A stretch of 64,000 nucleotides of DNA from Ephydatia muelleri (lineage: Eukaryota > Porifera > Demospongiae > Spongillida > Spongillidae). Under the pieces are notes generated by a model, which did not search any database, was not told where the DNA came from, and saw only the letters and a program-made list of their open reading frames with translations. The stretch's first letter is position 1. Each line of letters begins with the position of its first letter. A program made the position numbers and the translations under genes. The stretch covers positions 1 through 64,000 of the forward strand of contig JABACO010000065.1 of the NCBI GenBank assembly GCA_013339895.1, in the 5' to 3' direction. This document shows positions 33,090 to 46,100 of the stretch, in pieces.

Positions 33090-33330
33090 TGATTTTACAA
33101 AACATTCCTGGGGGTCTGGGGGGCTTATGGGGAGCTTCTAATACTACACTCCCCCATCCCCATACCCGGACAAGAGGACAAAAGCCTGTATCCGCCCCCT
33201 GCTGTATAATGAATTTAATTATTCTCACTCCCCCTCCCCCAATCGTCTTTATGCCACTGATACATAAGCTCAACGATCTCAATTCATATTAGTCTTCCAG
33301 ATACAGCACCAGTTACACTATCTGATGATT
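33090..33330 (-). repeat. Dispersed repeat R1, left-arm copy
   Basis: About 240 bp running, in minus sense, from TTGTTGAATC through GAATTGAGATCG, CATTCATTATACAGCAGGGGGC and GGGGATGGGGGAGTGTAGTA to GGAATGTTTTGTAAAATC. Six copies are seen in the window: here, 47232-47470, and one in each spacer unit. I recognise no transposon family. Confidence 0.75.
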
Positions 33331-33746
33331 CAACAACAGCCAGACACAACTACATAAAAAAGTAAATACTTACAGTGACAACACAGGACCCCTAGGGAGT
33401 CGACCAATGTGCCTGTGAGAGCCACACATCATAGATCTATCCCTATGTCATGATTAGGGCAAGGAAATCTAGAAAGAGGTCATGACCATTCCATTACACA
33501 ATAGAGCTTCTTCAAACACCTGCAGGTTTAATTTTCTATCAACAGATATGGTGGACATGAGTGGGTTGTAGACACAGGGCTGCCTTAAGATGGCATAATA
33601 CTATAATTATAGTTTCCCCTCCATCTGCTTCCACATTCATTCCATCTTCCTCTTCCCTATTACCTCCATATGTTAGCTCATTGGACGCCAAGTGCACAGA
33701 TATCCATGTCTCCATACATGCACACACAACTGTTAAAACCATCATA

Positions 33747-35677
33747 CACGTATACAGTATAGTGAGCTATTACATTAGTTATTAACTAACGCCCACCAGT
33801 AACCTTTGCCCATGGTGCCCCTTTCTTAACAAGCTGGCTAACACGTCACCATTAACAAAACTCAGCCTTAAGCTATGAAAGTGGCTAGGTAGACAAAGTC
33901 ATGTTGCTGCATACTATTGGCGTTTGATTGTCTGTTAACGGTCGTGTGTTGGCCAACTTATAAAAAACACGGGCAACCATGGGGTACTGTTCTGATTGTT
34001 TGCTGCTTTTTAGTGGCTACTACATCTGTAAATTGGTGCTATATGTTATTGGCCATGGATTACGCAATTGGCTAGAATGTCAGTGTGTTTTTCAGAGTGT
34101 TAGGGTCGCGTGTTGCCCTCACCTCCTTCTGTAGTCCTTCCTTTGTACAGCAGCAATGCACTCGCACAGACGACTTAAACTGGTATACCAAATTACACAT
34201 GGCACAATATCATCTCCAACACCAATCAACAGCTATTAGATGGCTTAATTCTCACCCCCAGTCAACACTTCATCACATTGTTGGCTTGAAACACTGTGAT
34301 ATAGGAGGTCTCAAATGACAGAAATAGCTAGCTAACAATTGAAAGTGTGTGCCTAAGTGCATGAACATATATGTCAAATCCTCTAACTGCTTCATTCAAT
34401 TAACGTAAACTCCAATGGACCGTTTCATACAACTGTGACATGTCAACCAGAAGCAAACTTTCACATGACTATTTAGCTATCCCTATTTTTCCAATCACAC
34501 ATGAACACCTTACACCTGTGAGCTACAACCGTCCAACAATACAAATTCACACGCAAGTGCATACACACGCATGCACACACACAAAGCTTGTCACATGAAT
34601 CAAACATGAAACATGTATAGTGTATACACAGCCACACCAACACTCAAAGTCAATCTGTGAGACTATCATGCATTTTCCGTGGTTCAACCTTCAATACAGG
34701 GTGTTCGGCACCAGAAGCAGCCTCCACAAAGGCACCCCATCACTTAACTCTTTGAATGCCATGCTAGTTCATATATGCAAGCATGCATATACACACAACT
34801 GTTATGAGTTCAACTTGACAGTGTAAGAAAGAAATGTGGGGATTGCAACTTCATAATGCATGCATGCATGCAAATGTTTGCTGCACTTGTGTGACCTTAT
34901 AAGTTCATGACATGTTTGGTTACTTTACAACTGTACTAGTTACATGCATGTTTCTTCTGAAGAACACATTGTTCAGATGACTCACTATTTCCAGAACAGG
35001 TAGAATATGTATCCCACATTAGTGCAGTACAACATGTTTAAAATGCCAGTTCACTCCACCTCCATCTACATTCTTCCAGTTCATAATAAGTATGACAACC
35101 GTATGTGCAAGGTAATGATGGACACACAAGATGTGCGTATATTTCAGTGCCCATCTACATGGCTGGTTAACATGCATGTCACTGAATTGCATGTATGTAA
35201 ATGTACAACATGGTATTCAATGTGATTATTTGTAATAAGCACAACACTCTGAATGCATGACACAGATGGTTATATGGTTGTGTGAGAATGCATGTATATA
35301 TGCACTTGGCGTTCAAAGAGTCATCCATTATCAAACTACAAAGTTTCAACAGTAAGCAAGTGTTTGAACAACTTAAGTTGAAAAGTACGTTCATTAGATT
35401 ACATTGACAATTGTTATCTTATTGTTCAATTACACAGCACAATTATGATGTAATTGTGTGCAGCTTGGGCACCCCCGCTGACAGGTTTGAAAAAAAGAAC
35501 CCAACCTGCACTATTGTTACAAACATAGATAAACATCATGCGCTGCAGTGCATGACACCAGAGTCTCATAGTAGAGGTTTGTGAGGAGAAGAGTTGTGTG
35601 TGTGTGTGTTTGTGCATTGTGTGTGTTTGTGAGTGTGTATGTGTGTGCATTGTGTGTGTGTACATTGTGTGTGTGTT

Positions 35678-35710
<33 letters not shown>

Positions 35711-36195
35711 ATGTGTGCTGATACATTGCCTGGTACCTGAAGCAGGATAATTGAATTTAAAACCTCACATAATACCTTTCCTCTTTACTAGGAATAGGTG
35801 TCGGCAGTTCATGAAACAGACACATGTACTCTATTCATCATCACAACATAAATAATTTGTCCCAACAAGTACACAGACTAACACACATGCAACACACAGC
35901 AAAGGCATAAAACACGACTGGAGGGCAGCTGTACGAATGTAGCCATATCATATGTTTAGTGTTCCTAGGAAAAGCTGGAATATACTATTGTGCGTTTCGA
36001 GAGTCAAAATAAATGAGCACTATCAATATAATCTCATAAGCTTACCATGTACCAATTTAGGTTGGCTAATAGATTTCCCATCATAACGAGAGAGTGCAGT
36101 CAGTCTTTTCTACTCTCATTTTCTTGTCATTGTTGAGACCAGTCATTCATACTTTCACATACTCAAAGTCCACTGCTCAGTCGTGATTAATTATG
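33747..36195. other. Unique left part of the spacer
   Basis: No gene seen. TTAACTCTTTGAATGCC at 34744 and GGCGTTCAAAGAGT near 35308-35321 resemble inward-facing ends of a short element, but the second lacks a clean TTAA. A GT-rich microsatellite occupies 35598-35712. Confidence 0.5.
35598..35712. repeat. (GT)n-rich microsatellite
   Basis: Interrupted GT/TG tract with scattered CATTG and TTTG variants. The histidine/threonine-rich minus-strand frames through it are artefacts of the repeat. Confidence 0.9.
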
Positions 36196-36907
36196 TGCCT
36201 GGTTCTATGATGGAAATGTGGAATCCCTTCATGGAATAAATGCTGATATATCTTTGATTGCCACGGTGATATGCCTTCACTTTCATTGTAATAATCAAAC
36301 AGTACACAACACAACAGACTGTTCAACTATCTCTCCAAGATGACCAACAAGATCAAACCAATGAATGATGCCCACTATGCCCCCTATAAGGGGGAGTGGT
36401 GATGGTGGCTGGGAGCAAGGCTTTGGTTTGTTATTGCGATGTACAGTTTGAATCCAGTGTATAGTTCTGACAATCCATCTCTGCTTCTGTCTATTCAGGC
36501 TACCATGGTGATAGTGTTCATGCTAGTACATGTACAAGCAAGTATACAGCCATTTGGACTGTCAGTTCAAAAGACTGATAAATGCAGCACACCACACCAG
36601 TTACTGCAATAAGTAGTACAATTATCTGGACCTGATGTACCTCCTCAACTGTACTGCGCTAGATATGTTAATGTCTTACACTGTATACCAGAGTTCATAT
36701 GAAACACTGATTCTTTTGGTGTTTTGGTGGGCCTTCTATACTATTGCATTGTGGCCATCCTCAAGGCTTGCAAGATATATGGCAGAGCCAGACAGAAATA
36801 GATTATTTGAAAGGAAATATAAAGCAATGCTTTCTATAGAGGTAGATGTATTCACCACCAATAGCACCACCACTTTGACCATCAGGGAACAACTGGGTGA
36901 CGATTGA
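36196..36907 (+). pseudogene. C-terminal fragment of receptor-like gene (longest spacer copy)
   Basis: Matches the last 230 or so codons of gene B (about 52170-52943) from TGGTTCTATGATGGAAATGTGGAAT to the stop at 36905-36907, with several stops and frameshifts upstream. The final 90 codons are open (start about 36635), giving a tail variant KYKAMLSIEVDVFTTNSTTT ending GDD. It is the first and only spacer copy that still contains the penultimate membrane segments, so it is probably closest to the founder of the array. Confidence 0.85.
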
Positions 36908-39175
36908 AGTATACGTGTCATGGTACTGTCATATACCTCTGCACTGTAGTAGAGACTCATAGGACATATGTGTTTGTAGCATTGTCTGCAGAGTGTATTG
37001 TACTGACAACTTCATTTGGTTATTACGATTTTAAAATTGCAGTTATTGTACAAATAAATTTTGGACAGTACGGAAATCTGAGAATACAGTGCTAAGGAAA
37101 TTGGTATCATTAATCAATCCAGTGTTATGTGACAAGGGTTTGGCATATGACCACCACAACATCACACCACAACACACTAGGCATACAACCCATGTCATAC
37201 CCAATGCCCTAGTTTGGCCCTGAATAAAAGTGAAAAGCACTCCACTCTCCCAGCTACAGTACTATGCAGTAGAGTATTCTGAGACCAATTGGGAAGTGGA
37301 GTTCATTATGTATGCCAACCTGCTTTTACAAACACAGCTAACGTACTTGTAGGAGCCCACTGAGGTTCACACTGGTACAGTACTCTGCAAACCAATATCG
37401 GAACGTATACCAACCTCCAACAGTCTTTTAACTCTTTCAACGCCAAGTACATAATGCCGACATACTCACCCATACGTATCTATGTCACAATTCATGCAGT
37501 GTTGGACTGATAATACAGATCGCTTTGACTACCATTGTTCTTGCATGCTAATGCAATATGGTCCTTGTTATAATTATCTTAGAACACATTTTGGGGCTCA
37601 AGTGCATTTTGTGTTTCCATCATAACCTGGCACGTAATTGTGCCAAACAACTGATACTTTTTATTAACTGGTAAAAGTGAACTGACCTTTTAAACATAAT
37701 TCACTACACAGATGTGGGCTACACATTCTGGTTCTGGGAGCACTGAAGTATTGCATTGGTGAAGTCCTCAGAAAAATTGGGTTCTTTGGCAGGTGGAAGA
37801 AGCATCATTGCGTTACAAGTAATAACCGATGCAAACATGTACTACATGTATTTATAAGGTACACATGCAGCAAGCATGTGCATGCATCATGGAGTTGAAA
37901 GGAATATAACGAAGGAATGGTTTCTATAGAGCTTGGTGAAGTCATCACCAATACTGTCACTGTGATCGTCAGTTATTGTCTGAGGGAACCATTATGTGAA
38001 TTAACCGATCCGGTGTTAATTTACGAAGGTTTGGCATATGTGGACCACCACGTCTGGTAGGTACATCCCACACACCACATCACACTAGGCACAGCTCTCT
38101 TCGTATCTGATGCCCTTGTTTGGGCTTGAATAGAAGGACAAGCATTCCAATCTCCCACCTACTTACCCTGCAGTAGAGTATTCTGAGATGAATTGAGAAA
38201 GTAGTATACCAATGCAATCAGCCTTTTAAAAACACAGCTAACGTACTTGTAGTAGTCCACGAGGTCCACACTGGTACAGTACTCTGCAAGGAAATATGTC
38301 CTTATAAGGTAGAAGTGCAGCAAGCATATGCATGCATCATGGAATTGAAAGAAATATGAAGTAATGGTTTCTCTAGAGCGATATGAAGTCATCACCAATA
38401 CTTTCAGCACCACCACTGTGACCGTCAGTTATGATATGAGGGAACCATTATGTAAAGATTGAAGTACTTTCCATGTTCAGTAACATATATATTTTTCATA
38501 CCTACTTGCATCATATTGTTGAATCTTCTGATAAAGTAATGGTGCTGTATCTGGAAGACAAACATGAATTGAGATCGGTGAGCTGTTCTATTCACTGCAG
38601 CGATGGCAGAAGGTATATAATAAGATTGGGGGGGGGGGGGGAGCTCCAAAAGTGAGGATAATTAAATTCATTATACAGCAGGGAGCAGATAAAGGCTTTT
38701 GTTGATAGTACTTCTCCTGTCCGGCTATGGGGATGGGGGAGTGTAGTAAGAAGCTCCCGATAAGCCCCCCAGACCCCCAGGAATGTTTTGTAAAATCGAT
38801 GAACATGCTAGTACAAGCAAATATACAGCTGTTTGGACAGTCAGTTCAAAATACAGATATATGCACCAGTTTCTGCAATAAGTTGTACAATTATCTGGAC
38901 CTGATGTACCTCCTCAACTGTACTGCACTAGCTATGTTAATTTCTTACATTGTATACCAGAGTTCAAATGAAACACTGATTCTGTTGGAGTTTTAGTACC
39001 TCCTATACTATTGCATTGTGGCCATGCAAGGCTTGCATGATCTATGGCAGAGCCAGACAGAAATGGATTATTTGAAAGGAAATAATATAAAGCAATGCTT
39101 TCTATAGAGGTAGATGTATTCAACACCAATAGCACCACCACTTTGACCATCAGGGAACAACTGGGTGACGATTGA
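36908..39175 (+). repeat. Macrosatellite unit 1 (about 2268 bp)
   Basis: Defined from one tail stop to the next. It contains a TTAA-flanked motif (37427), a tail-like fragment with VITNTVTVIVSYCLREPLCE (about 37900-38010), a second one with VITNTFSTTTVTVSYDMREP (about 38340-38460), repeat R1 with 14 G (38628-38641), and the tail fragment that begins ATGAACATGCTAGTACAAGC and ends at TGA 39175. Every fragment is a decayed copy of the end of the receptor-like gene. Confidence 0.88.
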
Positions 39176-41469
39176 AGTATTCGTGTCATGGTACTGTCAT
39201 ATACCTCTGCACTGTAGTAGAGGCTCATAGGACATATGTGTTTGTAGAATAGTCTGCAGAGTGTATTGTACTGACAACTTCATTTGATTATTATAATTTT
39301 AAAATTGCAGTTATTGTATAAATATGTTTTGGACAGTACAGTGAAATCTGAGAATACAGTGCTAAGGAAATTGGTATAATTAATCAATCCGGTGTTATGT
39401 GACAAGGTTTTGGCATATGAGCACCACAACATCTGTTTGGTACATCCCACACACCGCAACACACTAGGCATACAACCCATGTCATACCCAATGCCCTAGT
39501 TTGGCCCTGAATAAAAGTGAAAAGCACTCCACTCTCCCAGCTACAGTACTATCCAGTAGAGTATTCGGAGACCAATTCGGAAGTGGAGTTCATTACGTAT
39601 GCCAACCTGCTTTTACAAACACAGCTACGTACCAGTAGTAGTCCACTGAGGTTCACACTGGTACAGTACTCTGCAAACCAATATCGGAACGTATACCAAC
39701 CTCCAACAGTCTTTTAACTCTTTCAACGCCAAGTACATAATGCCGACATACTCACCCATACATATCTATGTCACAATTCATGCAGTGTTGGACTGATAAT
39801 ACAGATCGCTTTGACTACCATTGTTTTTGCATGCTAATGCAATATGGTCCTTGTTATAATCATCTTAGAACACATTTTGGGGCTCAAGTGCATTTTGTGT
39901 TTCCATCATAACCTGGCACGTAATTGTGCCAAACAACTGATACTTTTTATTAACTGGTAAAAGTGAACTGACCTTTTAAACATAGTTCACTACACAGATG
40001 TGGGCTACACATTCTGGTTCTGGGAGCACTGAAGTATTGCATTAGTGAAGTCTTCAGAAAAATTGGGTTCTTTGGCAGGTGGAAGAAGCATCATTGCGTT
40101 ACAAGTAATAACCATTGCAAACATGTACTACATGTATTTATAAGGTACACATGCAGCAAGCATGTGCATGCATCATGGAGTTGAAAGGAATATAACGAAG
40201 GAATGGTTTCTATAGAGCTTGGTGAAGTCATCACCAATACTGTCACTGTGATCGTCAGTTATTGTCTGAGGGAACCATTATGTGAATTAACCGATCCGGT
40301 GTTAGTTTACGAAGGTTTGGCATATGTGCACCACCACGTCTGGTAGGTACATCCCACACACCACATCACACTAGGCACAGCTCTCTTCATATCTGATGCC
40401 CTTGTTTGGGCTTGAATAGAAGGACAAGCATTCCAATCTCCCACCTTCTTACCCTGCAGTAGAGTATTCTGAGACGAATTGAGAAAGTAGTATACCAATG
40501 CAATCAGCCTTTTAAAAACACAGCTAACGTACTTGTAGTAGTCCACGAGGTCCACACTGGTACAGTACTCTGCAAGCAAATATGTCCTTATAAGGTAGAA
40601 GTGCAGCAAGCATATGCATGCATCATGGAATTGAAAGAAATATGAAGTAATGGTTTCTCTAGAGCGATATGAAATCATCACCAATACTTTCAGCACCACC
40701 ACTGTGACCGTCAGTTATGATATAAGGGAACCATTATGTGAAGATTGAAGTACTTGCCATGTTGAGTAACATATATATTTTTCATACCTACTTGTATAAG
40801 ATCTACATCATATTGTTGAATCTTCTGATAGTGTAACTGGTGCTGTGGAAGACAAACATGAATTGAGATCATTCAGCTGTTGTATTCACTGCAGCGGTTG
40901 GAAGAAGGTATATAATACGATTGGGGGGGGGGGGGGGGGGGGAGGGGAGCTCCAAAAGTGAGGATAATTGAATTCATTATACAGCAGGGGGCAGATATAG
41001 GCTTTTGTTGATAGTATTCCTCCTGTCCGGCTATGGGGATGGGAGAGTGTAGCAAGAAGCTCCCCATAAGCCCCCCAGACCCCCAGGAATGTTTTGTAAT
41101 ATCGATGAACATGCTAGTACAAGCAAATATACAGCTATTTGGACTGTCAGTACAAAAGACAGATAAATGCAACAGACACAACAGTTTCTGCAATAAGTTG
41201 TACAACTATCTGGACCTGATGTACCTCCTCAACTGTACTGCACTAGCCATGTTAATATCTTACATTGTATACCAGAGTTCAAATGAAACACTGATTCTGT
41301 TGGAGTTTTAGTACCTCCTATACTATTGCATTGTGGCCATGCAGGGTCTATGGCAGAGCCAGACAGAAATAGATTATAATATAAAGCAATGCTTTCTATA
41401 GAGGTAGATGTATTCACCACCAATAGCACCACCACTTTGACCATCAGGGAACAACTGGGTGACGATTGA
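39176..41469 (+). repeat. Macrosatellite unit 2 (about 2294 bp)
   Basis: Same order as unit 1: TTAA motif at 39714, tail copies at about 40190-40290 and 40620-40745, R1 with 20 G (40923-40942), and the longer tail copy ending at TGA 41467-41469. It has a small deletion in the last copy (GGTCTATGGCAG in place of the longer form) and otherwise few differences. Confidence 0.88.
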
Positions 41470-43771
41470 AGTATACGTGTCATGGTACTGTCATATACCT
41501 CTGCACTGTAGTAGAGACTCATAGGACATATGTGTTTGTAGCATTGTCTGCAGAGTGTATTGTACTGACAACTTCATTTGGTTATTACGATTTTAAAATT
41601 GCAGTTATTGTATAAATATATTTTGGACAGTACAGTGAAATCTGAGAATACAGTGCTAAGGAAATTGGTATAATTAATCAATCCGGTGTTATGTGACAAG
41701 GGTTTGGCATATAACCACCACAACATCTGTTTGGTACATCCCACACACCACAACACACTAGCCATGCAACCCATGTTATACCCAATGCTCTAGTTTGGCC
41801 CTGAATAAAAGTGAAAAGCACTCCACTCTCCCAGCTACAGTACTATGCAGTAGAGTATTCTGAGACCAATTGGGAAGTGGAGTTCATTACGTATGCCAAC
41901 CTGCTTTTACAAACACAGCTAACGTACTTGTAGGAGCCCACTGAGGTTCACACTGGCACAGTACTCTGCAAACCAATATCGGAACGTATACCAACCTCCA
42001 ACAGTCTTTTAACTCTTTCAACGCCAAGTACATAATGCCGACATACTCACCCATACCTATCTATATCACAATTCATGCAGTGTTGGACTGATAATACAGA
42101 TCGCTTTGACTACCATTGTTCTTGCATGCTAATGCAATATGGTCCTTGTCATAATCATCTCTATACACATTTTGGGGCTCAAGTGCATTTTGTGTTTCCA
42201 TCATAACCTGGCACGTATTGTGCCAACAACTGATACTTTTTATTAACTGGTAAAAGTGAACTGACCTTCTAAACATAGTTCACTACACAGATGTGGGTTA
42301 CACAATCTGGTTCTGGGAGCACTGAAGTATTGCATTGGTGAAGTCCTCAGAAAAATTGGGTTCTTTGGCAGGTGGAAGAAGAATCATTGCGTTTCAAGTA
42401 ATAACCAATGCAAACATGTACTACATGTATTTATAAGGTACAAGTGCAGCAAGCATATGCATGCATCATGGAATTGAAAGGAATATAACGAAGGAATGGT
42501 TTTTATAGAGCTCTATAAAGCCATCACCATACTGTCAGCACCACCACTGTGATCGTCAGTTATAGTCTGAGGGAACCATTATGTGAATTAACCGATCCAG
42601 TGTTAATTTACGAAAGGTTTGGCATATGTGGACCACCACGTCTGGTAGGTACATCCCACACACCACATCACACTAAGCACAGCTCTCTTCGTATCCGATG
42701 CCCTTGTTTGGGCTTGAATAGAAGTTACAAGCATTCCACTCTCCCAGCTACTTACCCTGCAGTAGAGTATTCTGAGACCAATTGAGAAAGTGGTAAACCA
42801 ATGCAATCAGCCTTTTAAAAACACAGCTAACGTACTTGAAGTTGTCCACGAGGTCCACACTGGTACAGTACTCTGCAAACCAAAAATGTCCTTATAAGGT
42901 AGAAGTGCAGCAAGCATATGCATGCATCATGGAATTGAATGAAATATGAAGTAATGGTTTCTATAGAGCTATATGAAGTCATCACCAATACTTTCAGCAC
43001 CACCACTGTGACCATCAGTTATGATATAAGGGAACCATTATGTGAAGATTGAAGTAGTTTCCATGTTCAGTAACATATATATTTTTCATACCTACTTGTA
43101 TAAGATCTACATCATACTGTTGAATCTTCTGATAGAGTAACTGGTGCTGTATCTGGAAGACAAATATGAATTGAGATCGGTGAGCTGTTCTATTCACTGC
43201 AGCAATGGCAGAAGGTATATAGTAAGATTCGGGGGGGGGGGGGGGGAGCTCCAAAAGTGAGGATAATTAAATTCATTATACAGCAGGGGGCAGATATAGG
43301 CTTTTGTTGATAGTGTCCGGCTATGGGGATGGGGGAGTGTAGTAAGAAGCTCCCGATAAGCCCCCCAGACCCCCAGGAATGTTTTGTAAAATCGATGAAC
43401 ATGCTAGTACAAGCAAATATACAGCTGTTTGGACTGTCAGTTCAAAATACAGATAAATGCACCAGTTTCTGCAATAAGTTGTACAATTATCTGGACCTGA
43501 TGTACCTCCTCAACTGTACTGCACTAGCTATGTTAATTTTCTACATTGTATACCAGAGTTCAAATGAAACACTGATTCTGTTGGAGTTTTAGTAACTCCT
43601 ATACTATTGCATTGTGGCCATGCAAGGCTTGCAAGATCTATGGCAGAGCTAGACAGAAATGGATTATTTGAAAGGAAGTAATATAAAGCAATGCTTTCTA
43701 TAGAGGTAGATGTATTCACCACCAATAGCACCACCACTTTGACCATCAGGGAACAACTGGGTGACGATTGA
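41470..43771 (+). repeat. Macrosatellite unit 3 (about 2302 bp)
   Basis: Same order as units 1 and 2: TTAA motif at 42009, tail copies at about 42480-42600 and 42930-43050, R1 with 16 G (43231-43246), final tail copy ending at TGA 43769-43771. Confidence 0.88.
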
Positions 43772-46100
43772 AGTATAGGTATCATGGTACTGTCATATAC
43801 CTCTGCACTGTAGTAGAGACTCATAGGACATATGTGTTTGTAGCATTGTCTGCAGAGTGTTTTGTACTGACAACTTCATTTGGTTATTACAATTTTAAAA
43901 TTGCAGTTATTGTATAAATATGTTTTGGACAGTGCAGTGAAATCTGAGAATACATTACTAAGGAAATTGGTATAATTAATCAATCCGGTGTTATGTGACA
44001 AGGTTTTGGCATATGAGCACCACAACATCTGTTTGGTACATCCCACACACCGCAACACACTAGGCATACAACCCATGTCATACCCAATGCCCTAGTTTGG
44101 CCCTGAATAAAAGTGAAAAGCACTCCACTCTCCCAGCTACAGTACTATGCAGTACTGCATGCCCGGGAGAAAAAAACGGCGTAATCGTGCGCAATTGTGC
44201 GTAAATAACGGCCATAAACGCGCCAAATTACGCGGTCTTCAAAACGCTGTATCTTCTTGATTGTGTAATATAGTAGAGCTACATTTTGCATACTTATAAA
44301 GCGGTCCTGTGTCTATAGAAGTCCAAAGATGGTTTAGTTTGCGATGCATCGTTCCGAAGAATTTCACAATCAACTTAGGGCAAGATTTCGCGGGCTTCAA
44401 GTATAAAACCCCGCGAAATCAAGCCCTTTACTTGGATGTGAATATCTTCGGAACGATGCATCGCAAACTAAACCATCTTTGGACTTCTATAGACACAGGA
44501 CCGCTTTATAAGTATGCAAAATGTAGCTATACTATATTACACAATCAAGAAGATACAGCGTTTTGAAGACCGCGTAATTTGGCGCGTTTATGGCCGTTTT
44601 TCACGCACAATTGCGCGCGATTACGCCGTTCTTTTCTCCCGGGAGAGTATTCGGAGACCAATTCGGAAGTGGAGTTCATTAAATATGCCAACCTGCTTTT
44701 ACAAACACAGCTTACGTATTTGTAGTAGTCTGCTGACGTTCACACTGGTACTGTACCCTGCAAACCATTATAAGAACATATACAAACCTCCAACAGTCTT
44801 TTAACTCTTTCAACGCCAAGTACATAAGCCGACATACTCACCCATACATATCTATGTCACAATTCATGCAGTGCTGGACTGATAATACAGATCGCTTTGA
44901 CTACCATTGTTCTTGCATGCTAATGCAATATGATCCTTGTCATATATCATCTCTAAACACATTTTGGGGCTCAAGTGCATTTTGTGTTTCCATCATAACC
45001 TGGCACGTAATTGTGCCAAACAACTGATACTTTTTGTTAACTGGTAAAAGTGAACTGACCTTTTAAACATAGTTCACTACACAGATGTGGGCTACACATT
45101 CTGGTTCTGGGAGCACTGATATAATGCATTAGTGAAGTCATCAGAATAATTGGGTTCTTTGGCAGGTGGAAGAAGCATCATTGCGTTACAAGTAATAACC
45201 AATGCAAACATGTACTACATGTCCTTATAAGGTAGAAGTGCAGCAAGCATGTGCATGCATCATGGAATTAATGAATTATGAAGTAATGGTTTCTATAGAG
45301 CTATATGAAGTCATCACCAATACTTTCAGCACCACCACTGTGACCATCAGTTATGATATAAGGGAACCATTATGTGAAGATTGAAGTAGTTTCCATGTTC
45401 AGTTACATATATATTTTTCATACCTACTTGTATAAGATCTACATCATATTGTTGAATCTTCTGATAGAGTAATGGTGCTGTATCTGGAAGACAAACATGA
45501 ATTGAGATCGGTGAGCTGTTCTATTCACTGCAGCGATAGCAGAAGGTATATAATAAGATTGGGGGGGGGGGGGGGGGGGGGGAGCTCCAAAAGTGAGGAT
45601 AATTAAATTCATTATACAGCAGGGGGCAGATTTAGGCTTTTGTTGATAGTATTTCTCCTGTCCGGCTATGGGGATGGGGGAGTGTAGTAAGAAGCTCCCG
45701 ATAAGCCCCCCAGACCCCCAGGAATGTTTTGTAAAATCGATGAACATGCTAGTACAAGCAATTATACAGCTGTTTGGACTGTCAGTTCAAAATACAGATA
45801 AATGCACCAGTTTCTGCAATAAGTTGTACAATTATCTGGACCTGATGTACCTCCTCAACTGTACTGCACTAGCTATGTTAATTCCTTACATTGTATACAG
45901 AGTTCAAATGAAACACTGATTCTGTTGGAGTTTTAGTATTGCATTGTGGCCATGCAAGGTATGCAAGATCTATGGCAGAGCCAGACAGAAATGGATTATT
46001 TGAAAGGAAATATAAAGCAATGCTTTCTATAGAGGTAGATGTATTCACCACCAATAGCACCACCACTTTGACCATTAGGGAACAACTGGGTGACGATTGA
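43772..46100 (+). repeat. Macrosatellite unit 4, with foldback insertion and deletion
   Basis: 2329 bp including the 482-bp foldback element, so about 420 bp of the usual unit is missing: the first tail-like copy (the VTVIVSYCLREP type) is absent. TTAA motif at 44801, a tail copy at about 45240-45384 that is fully open to its stop, R1 with 22 G (45561-45582), and the final tail copy ending at TGA 46098-46100. A partial fifth unit follows to about 46757 with one more tail copy. Confidence 0.85.
44162..44643. mobile_element. 482-bp palindromic foldback element, copy 2
   Basis: Same length, ends (CCCGGGAGAAAAAAACGGCG) and palindromic design as the copy at 21964, with scattered differences in both halves. 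It sits in macrosatellite unit 4 between GCAGTA and GAGTATTCGG of the unit sequence. No clean target duplication is visible: the left flank has extra CTGCATG, which suggests a later rearrangement. Confidence 0.9.

Larger units (their letters stand above)
14810..33746 (+). repeat. Left arm of giant inverted duplication
   Basis: The whole interval is repeated in reverse complement at 46828-64000. Landmark pairs: 33545/47030, 32154/48413, 27499/52943, 26411/about 54310, 18988/56223, 17435/about 61412. Homology ends inward at GTTAAAACCAT (33746). The outer end is not defined because the right arm runs off the window. Left-only content includes the 19026-24589 Gypsy and about 575 bp of PHD-gene sequence that is deleted on the right. 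Confidence 0.93.

Noticed and set aside
34744..35325. Complete piggyBac-type MITE in the spacer
   Set aside because: One end has TTAA plus a suitable inverted end, but the other lacks TTAA and the ends match only partly; recorded as a possibility only.
35426..35726. His/Thr-rich ORFs at the GT microsatellite
   Set aside because: Pure dinucleotide-repeat translation.
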